Shown: in pieces, positions 1 through 8,936 of the stretch
How the letters are laid out: each line of letters opens with the position of its first letter
Position numbering within the stretch: the first letter of the stretch is position 1
Program-made: the position numbers and the translations under genes
Origin: Alteromonas sp. LOR
Lineage (GTDB): Bacteria > Pseudomonadota > Gammaproteobacteria > Enterobacterales > Alteromonadaceae
Length of the DNA stretch: 64,000 nucleotides
Assembly (NCBI RefSeq): GCF_000753865.1
Contig: NZ_JQFW01000015.1
Coordinates: forward strand, 367,916 to 431,915
Direction: 5' to 3'
Notes under the pieces: model-generated
Database searches by the model: none
What the model saw: the letters and a program-made list of their open reading frames with translations, nothing else
Told to the model about the DNA's origin: nothing

Positions 1-12
1 TATTGAAAGAAG

Positions 13-38
13 CCCGCACAATGTGCGGGTTTTTTTTT
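13..38 (+). terminator. Rho-independent terminator of an upstream gene
   Basis: A GC-rich hairpin (arms CCCGCACA and TGTGCGGG) is followed directly by a run of nine T. The gene it ends lies before the window. Confidence 0.85.
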
Positions 39-383
39 GCCTGTAACAAACACTCTTTACACTGACTCATAATACTTTCACTTCAAACTACGGCTTCTTA
101 ATTTCATTCACTGCGGTATGTCAGTGATACATCACCGTTTTCACTATTTTTAGAGAAGAACTTTTGATCTCAACCAATGCATGTGGGGTATTTAAGGTTC
201 ATCCCATCATATAGCTCCGTTGTAAAACCAATACAGAAAAGTCTGATAATGCAGCGGATTTTTGCTACAACTAGTATATAACGAAATATTAATGCTTTTT
301 GCGTCGGCGTTAGAAGCGATGCTCCATGTCTTCCTTAGAAGTAGACAGGCAAACGTTAATAAAAGAATAAAAACGAGGAATAT
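39..383. other. Gene-free leader upstream of ovoA
   Basis: No credible coding frame, RNA gene or strong promoter is visible here. The only clear signal is a ribosome binding site (GAGGAA, 375-380) just before the ovoA start. The ovoA promoter presumably lies in this stretch, but I cannot place it. Confidence 0.5.
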
Positions 384-2492
384 ATGCAGGCAATGTCAAC
401 GCTCAAACTAAACGAAGGTTCTGTTGAGCAAAAACGTATGGAAGTGAAAACGTATTTTCTCGACTCATTCGATACCTATGAATCACTTTTTTCATGCTTA
501 AGCAGTGATGAGGCTTTTTATCAGCGTGCTGAACGACTTCGTCACCCGCTGATTTTCTACTTTGGCCACACAGCAACATTTTTTATCAACAAACTCATTC
601 TTTCCAAAGCGATTAATGAACGGATAAACCCTCGTTTTGAATCATTATTTGCCATCGGTGTTGATGAAATGAGCTGGGACGACCTCAATGACAATAACTA
701 CGATTGGCCAACCGTTGATGAAGTAAGAGCATACCGAGACCAAGTGCGTACGCTGATGTGCGACCTCATTGATACTATCAACTTCACTATGCCGATAGAT
801 TGGGAAAGCCCCATGTGGCCAATTGTGATGGGTATTGAGCATGAAAGGATCCACCTTGAAACGTCTTCAGTGCTTATTCGCCAGCTGCCGCTTTCGTTTG
901 TTAAGTCCCAAGATTCTTGGCCTCGCTGTAGCGATTCTGTGACCAGCCTAGACAAGGTACCAGTGAACGATTTTGTTAACGTGTCGTCTGGCGATATTTC
1001 TCAAAATAAATCTTGGGATAATCAATACTATGGTTGGGATAATGAATATGGCACGCTTAACGCGCATGTGAACGATTTTAAAGCGTCCAAGTTTTTGGTG
1101 AGCAACGGCGAGTTTTTATCGTTTGTTGAAGACGGCGGCTACGATAAAGCAAAATACTGGGAAGAGGAAGGCAATAGCTGGCGGCTTTATACCAAAGCAA
1201 AGCATCCCTTATTTTGGTCTAAAACCGAGTCTGGTTTTGTGTATCGAAGCATGACTGAGGAACTTGCGCTGCCATTAGATTGGCCTGTTGACGTGAACTA
1301 TCACGAAGCGAAAGCGTTCTGTAATTATAAAAGCGAAAGAAGTGGCAAAGTCATCCGTCTTCCTACCGAGAATGAATGGTTGCGAATGCGTGATGAGGCC
1401 GGGCTTAACCAAGCGGTATATCGAGATGGTTTCAATATTGCCCTTCAAAAGCATGCATCAAGCGAGCCGGTAAATACCAACCAAACCGGTGAATTCTATG
1501 ACGTAGTGGGTAATGTATGGCAATGGACGGAAACGCCCATTTATCCTTTTGATGGCTTTAAAGTGCATCCGTTATACGATGACTTTACCACGCCAACCTT
1601 TGACAATAAGCACAACCTAATTAAAGGCGGCAGTTGGATATCAACGGGTAACGAGGCAATGAAAGACAGCCGTTATGCGTTTAGACGCCACTTCTTCCAG
1701 CATGCTGGATTTCGATATGTACAAGGTGAGAGTGTAATTCAAGTGAATGATTTAGATTATGAAAGCGATACTCAGGTATCCCAGTACAGCGAATTTCATT
1801 ATGGCGACGAATATCATGGTGTTGCAAACTTTGCTAAAGCAAGTGCAGAGTTTTGTATTCAGCAAATGGCCGGTAGAGCATCAGCGAGAGCGCTTGATTT
1901 AGGCTGCGCAGTAGGGCGTTCTACGTTCGAGCTAGCGACCCATTTCGACCACGTTGACGGCGTTGATTTTTCAGCACGTTTTATAAAAACCGCATTTTCC
2001 ATGCAAGAGCGCGGTGAAGTGCGCTACAACTTGATTGAAGAAGGTGAGTTAACATCGTTTAAATCTCGTAAGCTCAGTGCCATGGGCCTTGAAAACACCG
2101 TAGATAAGGTCTCATTTTCACAAGGCGATGCCTGTAATCTTAAACCTCAGTTAACAGGGTACGACCTCATCTTTATGGGTAACCTTATTGATAGAGTGTA
2201 CAGCCCTCGAAAAGTACTTGCGGATATGAGCGAACGCTTAAACCCCGGTGGTCTTCTTATTATTGCAAGCCCATTCACTTGGTTAGAAGAATACACAGAG
2301 CGAAATGAGTGGCTTGGTGGCTATAAAGATGAAAATGGCGAGACACTGAGCTCTACTGACGCACTTGAGCAAGCGTTAAGCCCCAACTTAGTTCGCGTTG
2401 GACAGCCGAAGGACATTCCATTTGTAATTCGAGAAACTAAGCGCAAACATCAGCATACGCTGTCTGAATTTAACGTTTTTGAAAAAAAGTAA
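384..2492 (+). CDS. ovoA: 5-histidylcysteine sulfoxide synthase / mercaptohistidine N-methyltransferase OvoA
   Basis: This enzyme starts ovothiol A synthesis. Its iron centre joins cysteine to C5 of histidine with oxygen, and its C-terminal domain later N-methylates the mercaptohistidine. The 702 residues have the family's three-part order: a DinB-like N-terminus with H62 and the HxxxHxE iron motif (H153, H157, E159), an FGE/SUMF1-type middle domain (about 215-450, ending with a GGSW and FRRHFFQ-type core), and a SAM methyltransferase whose glycine motif DLGCAVG lies near residue 505. Length and domain order fit OvoA rather than EgtB, which lacks the methyltransferase. The start at 384 has GAGGAA just upstream; an in-frame ATG at 393 is the alternative. 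The next gene begins 9 bp downstream and encodes the expected lyase, so the two form an operon. Confidence 0.93.
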   Translation: MQAMSTLKLNEGSVEQKRMEVKTYFLDSFDTYESLFSCLSSDEAFYQRAERLRHPLIFYFGHTATFFINKLILSKAINERINPRFESLFAIGVDEMSWDDLNDNNYDWPTVDEVRAYRDQVRTLMCDLIDTINFTMPIDWESPMWPIVMGIEHERIHLETSSVLIRQLPLSFVKSQDSWPRCSDSVTSLDKVPVNDFVNVSSGDISQNKSWDNQYYGWDNEYGTLNAHVNDFKASKFLVSNGEFLSFVEDGGYDKAKYWEEEGNSWRLYTKAKHPLFWSKTESGFVYRSMTEELALPLDWPVDVNYHEAKAFCNYKSERSGKVIRLPTENEWLRMRDEAGLNQAVYRDGFNIALQKHASSEPVNTNQTGEFYDVVGNVWQWTETPIYPFDGFKVHPLYDDFTTPTFDNKHNLIKGGSWISTGNEAMKDSRYAFRRHFFQHAGFRYVQGESVIQVNDLDYESDTQVSQYSEFHYGDEYHGVANFAKASAEFCIQQMAGRASARALDLGCAVGRSTFELATHFDHVDGVDFSARFIKTAFSMQERGEVRYNLIEEGELTSFKSRKLSAMGLENTVDKVSFSQGDACNLKPQLTGYDLIFMGNLIDRVYSPRKVLADMSERLNPGGLLIIASPFTWLEEYTERNEWLGGYKDENGETLSSTDALEQALSPNLVRVGQPKDIPFVIRETKRKHQHTLSEFNVFEKK

Positions 2493-2501
2493 AGAACGGC
2501 A

Positions 2502-3890
2502 ATGCCTTGCAGTATGGATAATAGCGGCACGGAAATTAGTAATTTGAACAGTAGCGGTAAGGATAGTAGTAGGAATCGCCCCAATAGTGCACAGACAGGC
2601 GCTCAGGCAAGCACACTAGCAGGCACAATGACAGAGGCAGGCGCAGTGCCTGCCGAGTTTCTAGCCTATCAAGATGTATGGGAAAGGGTAAATCCACAGG
2701 AGTATGACGCATCTTCTCGGCTCAAGTTTTCCGCTGTATCCAGCAGATACCCAGAAGCTCCTGCTAATACCATCGCGATGTGGATTGCCGACATGGACAC
2801 CAAGCCATTACCAGAGATTTCAGCTTATATAGCCGAACACGTTCAACGTGCATATGGTTATCAAGACAGCGATATTGGTAAGGCGGTACATGGATGGTTT
2901 GAGGCGCAAAGATCCTTTGTGGATTCAAACACAGTAGACCCATGCTCAGTCGTTGGTGTGGCAAGCGTGATAAGCGCGGTAGACGTCGCCCTTAAAACAT
3001 TCTGTATTTCTGGGGATGAGGTCATGGTGTTAGCGCCGACCTACGGCCCCCTCGTTGACTGTATCAATAACAACAGTTTGAAAGTGCACGCCGTTCACAC
3101 AAACCGTGATGAGAATGGCGACGACACCATTGATTTTAGTTCGCTATCAAAAAACGCCACTGCTTTTGTCCTTTGCCATCCCAATAATCCAACAGGGCAG
3201 GTGCTACCAGCATCTTGTCAAAGCGAACTTATACGGTTTTGCAACGAGAATGGCATACTTATTATCACTGATGAGATACACAGTGAATTTGGCTTTTTAA
3301 GTAACGATAAACCACTACCTATCACGCTTTTTGGCTCCCATTGCGATGCTGTGGCACAAAAAGGCATCATTCATATTAGCGGCGTGTCGAAAGCCTTTAA
3401 TTTGGCCGCCATTCCAGGCGCTTCCTTTGCCATTATTGAAGACGCTGAATTAAGAGCGAAATTTAGTACTGCTATTGCCTCAAGGCATCTTGAGGCGAGC
3501 TACCTATCGCAAGTTGCGCTTAAAGCTGCCTATAGTCTTGGTCACAATTGGTTAGATAATATTCGTAAGGCACTTGGGCTCAATCGCAAGCTAGTTCACT
3601 TCTACTTTAAACAGCAGAACGTAAGTTGTGAATATACGATGGGTAAAGCGGGTTACTTCTTATGGCTTAACTTGTGGAAAACAGCGACCTGCGCTGATAA
3701 AAAGGTTAGCTCATCAGCGTTGTCAAGAAAGGGTATTTTCAATCCTGCTTCAACCTTTGATAGTTGTGTTAGCCGCGGCGTGATAGGCAGTGATGGCAAT
3801 CAATTTAATGCACCTGGGTGGATTCGACTGAACCTCGCTTGCGATCCAATACAAATAGTGAACGCGCTAAACAGGTTATTTTTCCGTTAA
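2502..3890 (+). CDS. ovoB: PLP-dependent C-S lyase, ovothiol pathway OvoB
   Basis: A fold-type I aminotransferase-like protein of the MalY/PatB (cystathionine beta-lyase) group. The PLP lysine is K297 in SGVSKAFN, with CHPNNPTG (225-232) and TDEIH (D257) also present. In ovothiol synthesis this kind of enzyme cleaves 5-histidylcysteine sulfoxide to 5-mercaptohistidine, and its position 9 bp after ovoA supports that role. The first ~45 residues are Ser/Asn/Gly-rich and not family-like. The true start may be the ATG at residue 43 (position 2628), because the ribosome binding site before 2502 is weak. A general cysteine-S-conjugate lyase is the alternative without the context. Confidence 0.85.
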   Translation: MPCSMDNSGTEISNLNSSGKDSSRNRPNSAQTGAQASTLAGTMTEAGAVPAEFLAYQDVWERVNPQEYDASSRLKFSAVSSRYPEAPANTIAMWIADMDTKPLPEISAYIAEHVQRAYGYQDSDIGKAVHGWFEAQRSFVDSNTVDPCSVVGVASVISAVDVALKTFCISGDEVMVLAPTYGPLVDCINNNSLKVHAVHTNRDENGDDTIDFSSLSKNATAFVLCHPNNPTGQVLPASCQSELIRFCNENGILIITDEIHSEFGFLSNDKPLPITLFGSHCDAVAQKGIIHISGVSKAFNLAAIPGASFAIIEDAELRAKFSTAIASRHLEASYLSQVALKAAYSLGHNWLDNIRKALGLNRKLVHFYFKQQNVSCEYTMGKAGYFLWLNLWKTATCADKKVSSSALSRKGIFNPASTFDSCVSRGVIGSDGNQFNAPGWIRLNLACDPIQIVNALNRLFFR

Positions 3891-4114
3891 GCACCACCAG
3901 ACTTATAGCCTAGTGATATAAGTTTGCAACAAATACTACTTTTAACATAGGTTCACGAAATGCCATCTCATGGTACTATTGCACTAAAGATGGATATACA
4001 AGGTGAGTGTAAGAACTCCCAATAAAATAAAGCTATGCGCAAAGCCACAAATAAAAAGCCGTGCTAGAGCAGGTGAAAACGCAAGGGCAGTCGCAAAGAC
4101 AGTGAGATAAACAA

Positions 4115-4759
4115 GTGATCAAAATTATCCTAGTAGACGACCATGAATTGGTGAGAACCGGGATCCGCCGTATTTTGGAAGATGTTGCAGATTTTAAAAT
4201 TCTCGCAGAAGCAAAAAGTGGTGAAGATGCGGTTCAGTTGTGCAGAAAGAATGCGCCAGATGTCATTCTCATGGATGTGAATATGCCGGGGATAGGCGGG
4301 TTGGAAGCAACCAAGAAAATAGTTCGTATGTCTGAAAATACACGGGTTATTTGCTTGTCTATGCATACTGAAAGCCCAATTCCTATGCAGGTGATGGAAG
4401 CTGGCGCGTTTGGTTTTTTAACCAAAGACGCAGAGCCAGAAGAAGTCATACGTGCTATTCACAAGGTAATGGCAGGGCAAAAATACGTCGATAGCGATGT
4501 GGCTAACAGTATTGCCGTGGCTAGATTGTCGCCCCGTTCGGATAATCCGTTTAACGAACTTTCGTCACGGGAATTGAGCATAGCAATGCGGTTAACCAAG
4601 GGGAAAAGGGTTCCTGAAATCGCCAGCGAACTGAGTATCAATCCCAAAACCGTCAATACCTATCGCTACAGAATGTTTGAAAAGCTTGGTGTTGCCACCG
4701 ATGTTGAACTTACTCACCTTGCCTTACGTCATAAGCTCATCGACTCTAATTTGTTATAG
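4115..4759 (+). CDS. uvrY: Response regulator UvrY/GacA
   Basis: A 214-residue NarL/FixJ-family two-component regulator. The receiver domain has the acidic pocket D8-D9, phospho-acceptor D54 (ILMDVNMPG) and K104 (FLTKD). The LuxR-type helix-turn-helix spans about 148-212. Orthologues are phosphorylated by BarA/GacS and activate Csr/Rsm small RNAs that control carbon flow, motility and biofilm. The start codon is GTG; no ATG gives the full receiver fold. It sits 18 bp before uvrC, the classic gammaproteobacterial uvrY-uvrC order, which is why I name it uvrY and not another NarL-type regulator. Confidence 0.92.
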   Translation: MIKIILVDDHELVRTGIRRILEDVADFKILAEAKSGEDAVQLCRKNAPDVILMDVNMPGIGGLEATKKIVRMSENTRVICLSMHTESPIPMQVMEAGAFGFLTKDAEPEEVIRAIHKVMAGQKYVDSDVANSIAVARLSPRSDNPFNELSSRELSIAMRLTKGKRVPEIASELSINPKTVNTYRYRMFEKLGVATDVELTHLALRHKLIDSNLL

Positions 4760-4777
4760 GTGTAAACATTTCACACT

Positions 4778-6595
4778 ATGTCTGCATTTGATTCAGCAGC
4801 GTTTCTCAAAAATCTAACGTCGCAACCTGGGGTGTACCGAATGTACAGTCAGCAGGACGACGTTATTTATGTTGGAAAGGCAAAAAATTTAAAAAAACGT
4901 GTCTCCAGTTATTTTCGAACTAATGTAGATAATGCCAAAACGCGCTCATTAGTTAGTCAGATTGCGCATATGGACGTTACCGTTGTTAACAGCGAAACCG
5001 AAGCGTTCCTGTTAGAAAATAATTTTATTAAAAAGTATAAGCCACGCTACAACGTAGTGATGCGCGATGATAAATCTTACCCGTTTATATTTCTCTCTGA
5101 TCACGAACATCCACGTTTATCATTTCATCGCGGCCCGCAAAAGAAGAAGGGTGAATACTTTGGCCCTTACCCCAGTGCTTGGTCGGTAAGGGAAAGCTTA
5201 AGGTCAATGCAGCGGATTTTCCCGGTCCGACAGTGTGAAGACAGTTACTACCGATCTCGCAGCCGCCCGTGTTTGCAATATCAAATGCAGCGGTGCAGCG
5301 CCCCCTGTGTTGAAGGCTACGTGTCGGATGAAGAATATAAAGAACAGGTGAATTTTGCTCGTTTGTTTTTGAAGGGCAAAAATCAACAGGTAATTGGCAG
5401 CTTAGTTGAGAACATGGAGAAGGCGAGTGAGTCACTTAACTTCGAGGCAGCGGCTCGCTACAGAGATCAAATTAATGCATTGCGAAAAGTGCAGGAGCGT
5501 CAGTGGGTAGCCGGTACTCAGGACGAAATGGATGTGTTTGGCTTCGCATTTAAAGGCAACATGGCCTGTATACAGGTGATGTTTATTCGTGAAGGTCAGC
5601 TGTTGGGCAGCAAAGCATTTTTCCCAAAAGTACCCACCATTGCCGATGAAAATGAAGTATTCGAATCATTTTTCCTTCAGTTTTACCTTGCTGGCAACAA
5701 AACCATACCAAAACAGATTGTGTTGGCGAATACGTTAAGTGATGAATCAGCAATTTCTAAGGTGCTCAGTAGTGAAGCTGGGCATAAAGTCACCTTCTTT
5801 AAAGGTGCTCGCGAAGAAAAGCGACAATATTTGGAGCTGGCGCAAACCAACGCAGAGTCTGCTCTTGATGCGCAATACAGCCAACAAAAATCAGTATTTG
5901 CGCGATACCTCGATTTAGAAACGGCGATGGAAGTAGACAGCCCCATTCAGCGTATGGAATGTTTCGATATCAGCCATACTTCTGGTGAGCAAACCGTAGC
6001 GTCCTGTGTGGTGTTTAACAGAGAAGGGCCGTTAAAGAGCGATTACCGCCGTTATAACATTGAAGGGATAACGCCAGGCGATGATTACGCGGCGATGGCG
6101 CAAGCATTAAAACGCCGATACAAGTCAGTGAAAGAAGTCCAAAAAATACCGGACCTGTTGCTAATTGATGGCGGTAAGGGCCAACTAGCGCAAGCCGAGT
6201 CATTTTTTGAGGATTGGCCACACGATAAAAAGCCCATGCTATTGGGTGTTGCAAAGGGCACCACGAGAAAACCAGGATTAGAAACCCTTATATTGGCAGG
6301 CAGTCACGACGTACTGCCAATGGATAGCCATTCTCCCGCCCTTCATTTAGTGCAGCATATACGTGATGAGTCTCACAGATTTGCGATAACAGGGCATAGA
6401 AATAGACGCCAGAAAGTGAAAACCACCTCGAGCTTAGAATCTATACCGGGTATTGGTGCAAAACGCCGCCAAACGCTGTTGAAGTTCATGGGCGGTTTAC
6501 ACGGGCTCAAGAAAGCCAGTAAGAACGAAATTGCCAATGTGCCTGGTATCAGTCAAGAATTAGCTGACACTATTTACGACCACCTGCACCAATAA
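4778..6595 (+). CDS. uvrC: Excinuclease ABC subunit C
   Basis: The dual-incision nuclease of nucleotide excision repair. It acts with UvrA and UvrB to cut on both sides of UV photoproducts and bulky lesions. The 605 residues carry the GIY-YIG 3' nuclease domain (GVY 18-20, YVG 31-33, R41), a Cys-rich linker (about 155-185), the UvrB-interacting UVR helix pair (about 204-240), the RNase H-like 5' nuclease domain (ECFDISH near residue 395, LLIDGGKGQ near 466) and a C-terminal double helix-hairpin-helix (IPGIG and VPGIS, about 551-600). Length matches the family. It is cotranscribed with uvrY. Confidence 0.97.
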   Translation: MSAFDSAAFLKNLTSQPGVYRMYSQQDDVIYVGKAKNLKKRVSSYFRTNVDNAKTRSLVSQIAHMDVTVVNSETEAFLLENNFIKKYKPRYNVVMRDDKSYPFIFLSDHEHPRLSFHRGPQKKKGEYFGPYPSAWSVRESLRSMQRIFPVRQCEDSYYRSRSRPCLQYQMQRCSAPCVEGYVSDEEYKEQVNFARLFLKGKNQQVIGSLVENMEKASESLNFEAAARYRDQINALRKVQERQWVAGTQDEMDVFGFAFKGNMACIQVMFIREGQLLGSKAFFPKVPTIADENEVFESFFLQFYLAGNKTIPKQIVLANTLSDESAISKVLSSEAGHKVTFFKGAREEKRQYLELAQTNAESALDAQYSQQKSVFARYLDLETAMEVDSPIQRMECFDISHTSGEQTVASCVVFNREGPLKSDYRRYNIEGITPGDDYAAMAQALKRRYKSVKEVQKIPDLLLIDGGKGQLAQAESFFEDWPHDKKPMLLGVAKGTTRKPGLETLILAGSHDVLPMDSHSPALHLVQHIRDESHRFAITGHRNRRQKVKTTSSLESIPGIGAKRRQTLLKFMGGLHGLKKASKNEIANVPGISQELADTIYDHLHQ

Positions 6596-6710
6596 CATAG
6601 TGACTGGCAAGCATTAATGATTAAATTAAGGTAAGGTGTGTGGAATTATAGGCCGTAAAGGCTAGCGCTAAAAAATGCCCCCCGTTGGCAAAACCTGAGA
6701 TATATCTTTT

Positions 6711-7283
6711 ATGTGGAATGTTCCAAATTGTATTACTTTATTCAGAGTAATTTTAATTCCTGTTTTCGTTGTTGTTTACTTTCTTGATTGGCGTTGGGCC
6801 CACGAGGCCGGTGCATTCGTATTTTGGCTTGCCGCCATCACGGATTGGTTTGACGGTTACCTCGCAAGAAAGCTCGAGCAGTCGACGCCATTTGGCGCCT
6901 TTCTCGACCCCGTGGCGGATAAACTTATCGTTGCCACTGCATTACTCATGATCACACACAGTTATGCCACCTTATGGATTACGCTGCCAGCAGTGGCTTT
7001 ATTGGTTAGAGAAATCTATGTATCAGCGCTGCGAGAGTGGATGGGCTCTAGCGGCGTTCGCGACGCAGTAAAAGTGTCATTTATCGGTAAAGCGAAAACC
7101 ACAGCGCAAATGTTGGCGTTAATCGGTTTACTTTCAGGGCTTGAAACTTTCATGGGCTTCCCGATCTATTGGGTAACTTTAGGTTATATTCTTCTTTATA
7201 TCGCAGCGGTGCTGTCAATTTGGTCAATGGTTGTTTATACAAAAGCGGCTTGGCCACACTTGAAAGGTGTTGCGTCAAATTAA
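6711..7283 (+). CDS. pgsA: CDP-diacylglycerol--glycerol-3-phosphate 3-phosphatidyltransferase
   Basis: An inner-membrane enzyme that makes phosphatidylglycerophosphate, the committed step toward phosphatidylglycerol and cardiolipin. All catalytic residues of the CDP-alcohol phosphatidyltransferase signature are present: D45, D48, G49, A52, R53, G62, D66 and D70. Several hydrophobic segments surround them, and the 190-residue length is typical. It follows uvrC by 115 bp, as in many gammaproteobacteria, and precedes the tRNA cluster. Confidence 0.95.
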   Translation: MWNVPNCITLFRVILIPVFVVVYFLDWRWAHEAGAFVFWLAAITDWFDGYLARKLEQSTPFGAFLDPVADKLIVATALLMITHSYATLWITLPAVALLVREIYVSALREWMGSSGVRDAVKVSFIGKAKTTAQMLALIGLLSGLETFMGFPIYWVTLGYILLYIAAVLSIWSMVVYTKAAWPHLKGVASN

Positions 7284-7371
7284 AATTGATCGCGCTTTAA
7301 CCAAGTTGAATAAAAAAATAGCAAACGATCGTCAAAACATGCATTTATCTCAATTTAAACGTTTTTTCGTA

Positions 7372-7399
7372 TTGACAGTTTTGAATGGGTAGGTAAAAT
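7372..7399 (+). promoter_or_regulatory. Sigma-70 promoter of the tRNA cluster
   Basis: TTGACA (7372-7377) and TAAAAT (7394-7399) are separated by 16 bp, and the first tRNA begins about 54 bp further on. This is the strongest promoter-like match I see before the tRNA genes. Confidence 0.75.
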
Positions 7400-7452
7400 G
7401 CACCCCACATTTCGAGAGGACATAAACCTAACGAGATGTACGATTTAAGAGT

Positions 7453-7528
<76 letters not shown>

Positions 7529-7592
7529 AAATCGCTGGCATTATGCAGTCGCTATTTTGAAGTATAAATTAGCACTGCAGTCAGATTACTAC

Positions 7593-7666
7593 GGCGGAAT
7601 GGCAGAATGGCTATGCAGCGGATTGCAAATCCGTGGATCTCGGTTCGACTCCGGGTTCCGCCTCCA
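7593..7666 (+). tRNA. tRNA-Cys (GCA)
   Basis: A 74-nt tRNA with acceptor arm GGCGGAA / TTCCGCC, anticodon GCA in the loop ATT-GCA-AAT, T-loop GTTCGACTC and encoded CCA. It is the second gene of the cluster. Confidence 0.97.
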
Positions 7667-7724
7667 TACTCTGTAACGCCACATCAGGTTCTACGCCTGA
7701 CACCTCGCTGAAAAGCAACCCAAT

Positions 7725-7811
7725 GCCCGGGTGGTGAAATTGGTAGACACAAGGGATTTAAAATCCCTCGCTGGTAACAGCGTGCCGGTTCAAGTCCGGC
7801 CCCGGGCACCA
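7725..7811 (+). tRNA. tRNA-Leu (TAA)
   Basis: An 87-nt class II tRNA with a long variable arm. The acceptor arm GCCCGGG pairs with CCCGGGC, the anticodon is TAA (GATTTAAAATC) and CCA is encoded. Its 3' end is the integration site of the neighbouring mobile element and remains intact, because the element's own repeat restores the sequence. Confidence 0.97.
7798..7811 (+). repeat. attL: tRNA-Leu copy of the 14-bp attachment core
   Basis: GGCCCCGGGCACCA, the last 14 bases of tRNA-Leu, recurs exactly at 16680-16693. The match breaks on both sides (C against T before it, A against T after it). An integrase gene begins 146 bp inside the distal copy. These are the hallmarks of tRNA 3'-end integration. 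Confidence 0.9.
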
Positions 7812-8040
7812 ATATCCTTATCTTTAAAGGCTTTTAGCCTAGTTAGCTAATAAACCAGCCAAAAAGCCAGCCATAAAGTTTTTACTATCATTCAGGTTAT
7901 TCCCGAAGATCTGCCGTTATCAGTCATATTGATTTTAAGTGAATAAAGTGTAACTTAGGATAACTAGGTATTCTTTACTGTGGTATCTCAATACCTCTTG
8001 GATATCTGTTAAATTATGAAGCAGTTAAAAGGGTTCAAAC

Positions 8041-8457
8041 GTGGTAGTTAAGTCAGGATTCAAAAGGAAGCATGAATTCCCTAATGAGTCGTTTATCCAA
8101 GAAAGAATTGAAAAATACTTTCAATCTAGGGGTTTTGACCTTTTGGACCCAGGTTTCGCTGACTTGAAGTGTATTCATAGTAATCGCAGAGAAGTTTGGT
8201 TGATTGAGGCCAAAGGAAAGACTTCACAGATGGGATTGGATTTTAGAACCTGTTTGGGGCAAATCATACAGAGAATGGAAAATCCAGAGTGGATATATGC
8301 AATTGCACTTCCCAATCTTCCTCAGTATATAAAGCAGTGTGAACAAGTTGCTGTTTGGGTACGCCACCTGATAAAGTTAAATTGGATTTTTGTTTCAGAG
8401 GATGGGTCAATAAGAGTCGTTGGCTTCGAAGATAGCTTTACAGAATTAGATGTTTAA
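8041..8457 (+). CDS. Putative PD-(D/E)XK-fold nuclease, island cargo
   Basis: A 138-residue protein I cannot assign to a named family. The pattern E21, D41 (FADLK), E56-A-K58 (VWLIEAKGK on a hydrophobic strand) and Q74 (GQI in a helix) is what a restriction-endonuclease-like PD-(D/E)XK core looks like, so a small DNA nuclease is plausible. The start is GTG with AAAAGGG about 7 bp upstream. It is transcribed away from the packaging genes and lies next to attL, the usual place for accessory genes of satellites, which often interfere with other phages. An anti-phage role is inference only. Confidence 0.6.
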   Translation: MVVKSGFKRKHEFPNESFIQERIEKYFQSRGFDLLDPGFADLKCIHSNRREVWLIEAKGKTSQMGLDFRTCLGQIIQRMENPEWIYAIALPNLPQYIKQCEQVAVWVRHLIKLNWIFVSEDGSIRVVGFEDSFTELDV

Positions 8458-8541
8458 TAAGTTTATCAAAGTCGCTCTCTACGTTTGCGGGTTGCTCAAT
8501 TGCTAACGTACAGGGTGTCTGATATTTAAAAGGAATTATAA

Positions 8542-8820
8542 ATGAAAGCTTTTTTAGTCATTTTTCTTACCCTATCAATTATTGCTTGTGCGGGTTCACC
8601 ATTTAAATTTGAAAACGCAAGAATGGTAGAAGTGGGTATGTCTCAAGATGATTTAACTAACCTTTTGGGAAAACCTTACATGGTTACTACTCGTGGCCAA
8701 GATCAAATTTGGGTATGGAGCCACGCTAACGGTATGACAGGCGCAGCAAAATCAGTATCTTTTGTCATTAGAGACGGAAAGGTCATATCAGTGCCTACCA
8801 TTCCAGATTCTTTTGAGTAA
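8542..8820 (+). CDS. Small BamE/SmpA-like lipoprotein, island cargo
   Basis: A 92-residue protein with a signal peptide and a lipobox ending in IIAC (Cys at about residue 16), so it is probably a lipoprotein. The mature part has the GMSQDDLTNLLGKP stretch and the WVWSH strand typical of the SmpA/OmlA (BamE-like) fold. AAAAGGAATT precedes the ATG. A lipoprotein on a satellite could alter the cell surface, for example as a superinfection-exclusion factor, but nothing in the sequence proves it. It lies 84 bp after the nuclease candidate and may be cotranscribed. Confidence 0.65.
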   Translation: MKAFLVIFLTLSIIACAGSPFKFENARMVEVGMSQDDLTNLLGKPYMVTTRGQDQIWVWSHANGMTGAAKSVSFVIRDGKVISVPTIPDSFE

Positions 8821-8936
8821 CGAGCAGTTTCTCGCACTTTCGCGGGGGCATTAATAATTTGAGTCCCCACGAACTGCTGGTACTGTAGTATTATTGTGTT
8901 CGCTGTTTTGCTATCAGCTAGAGAGCACTTTTTTAG

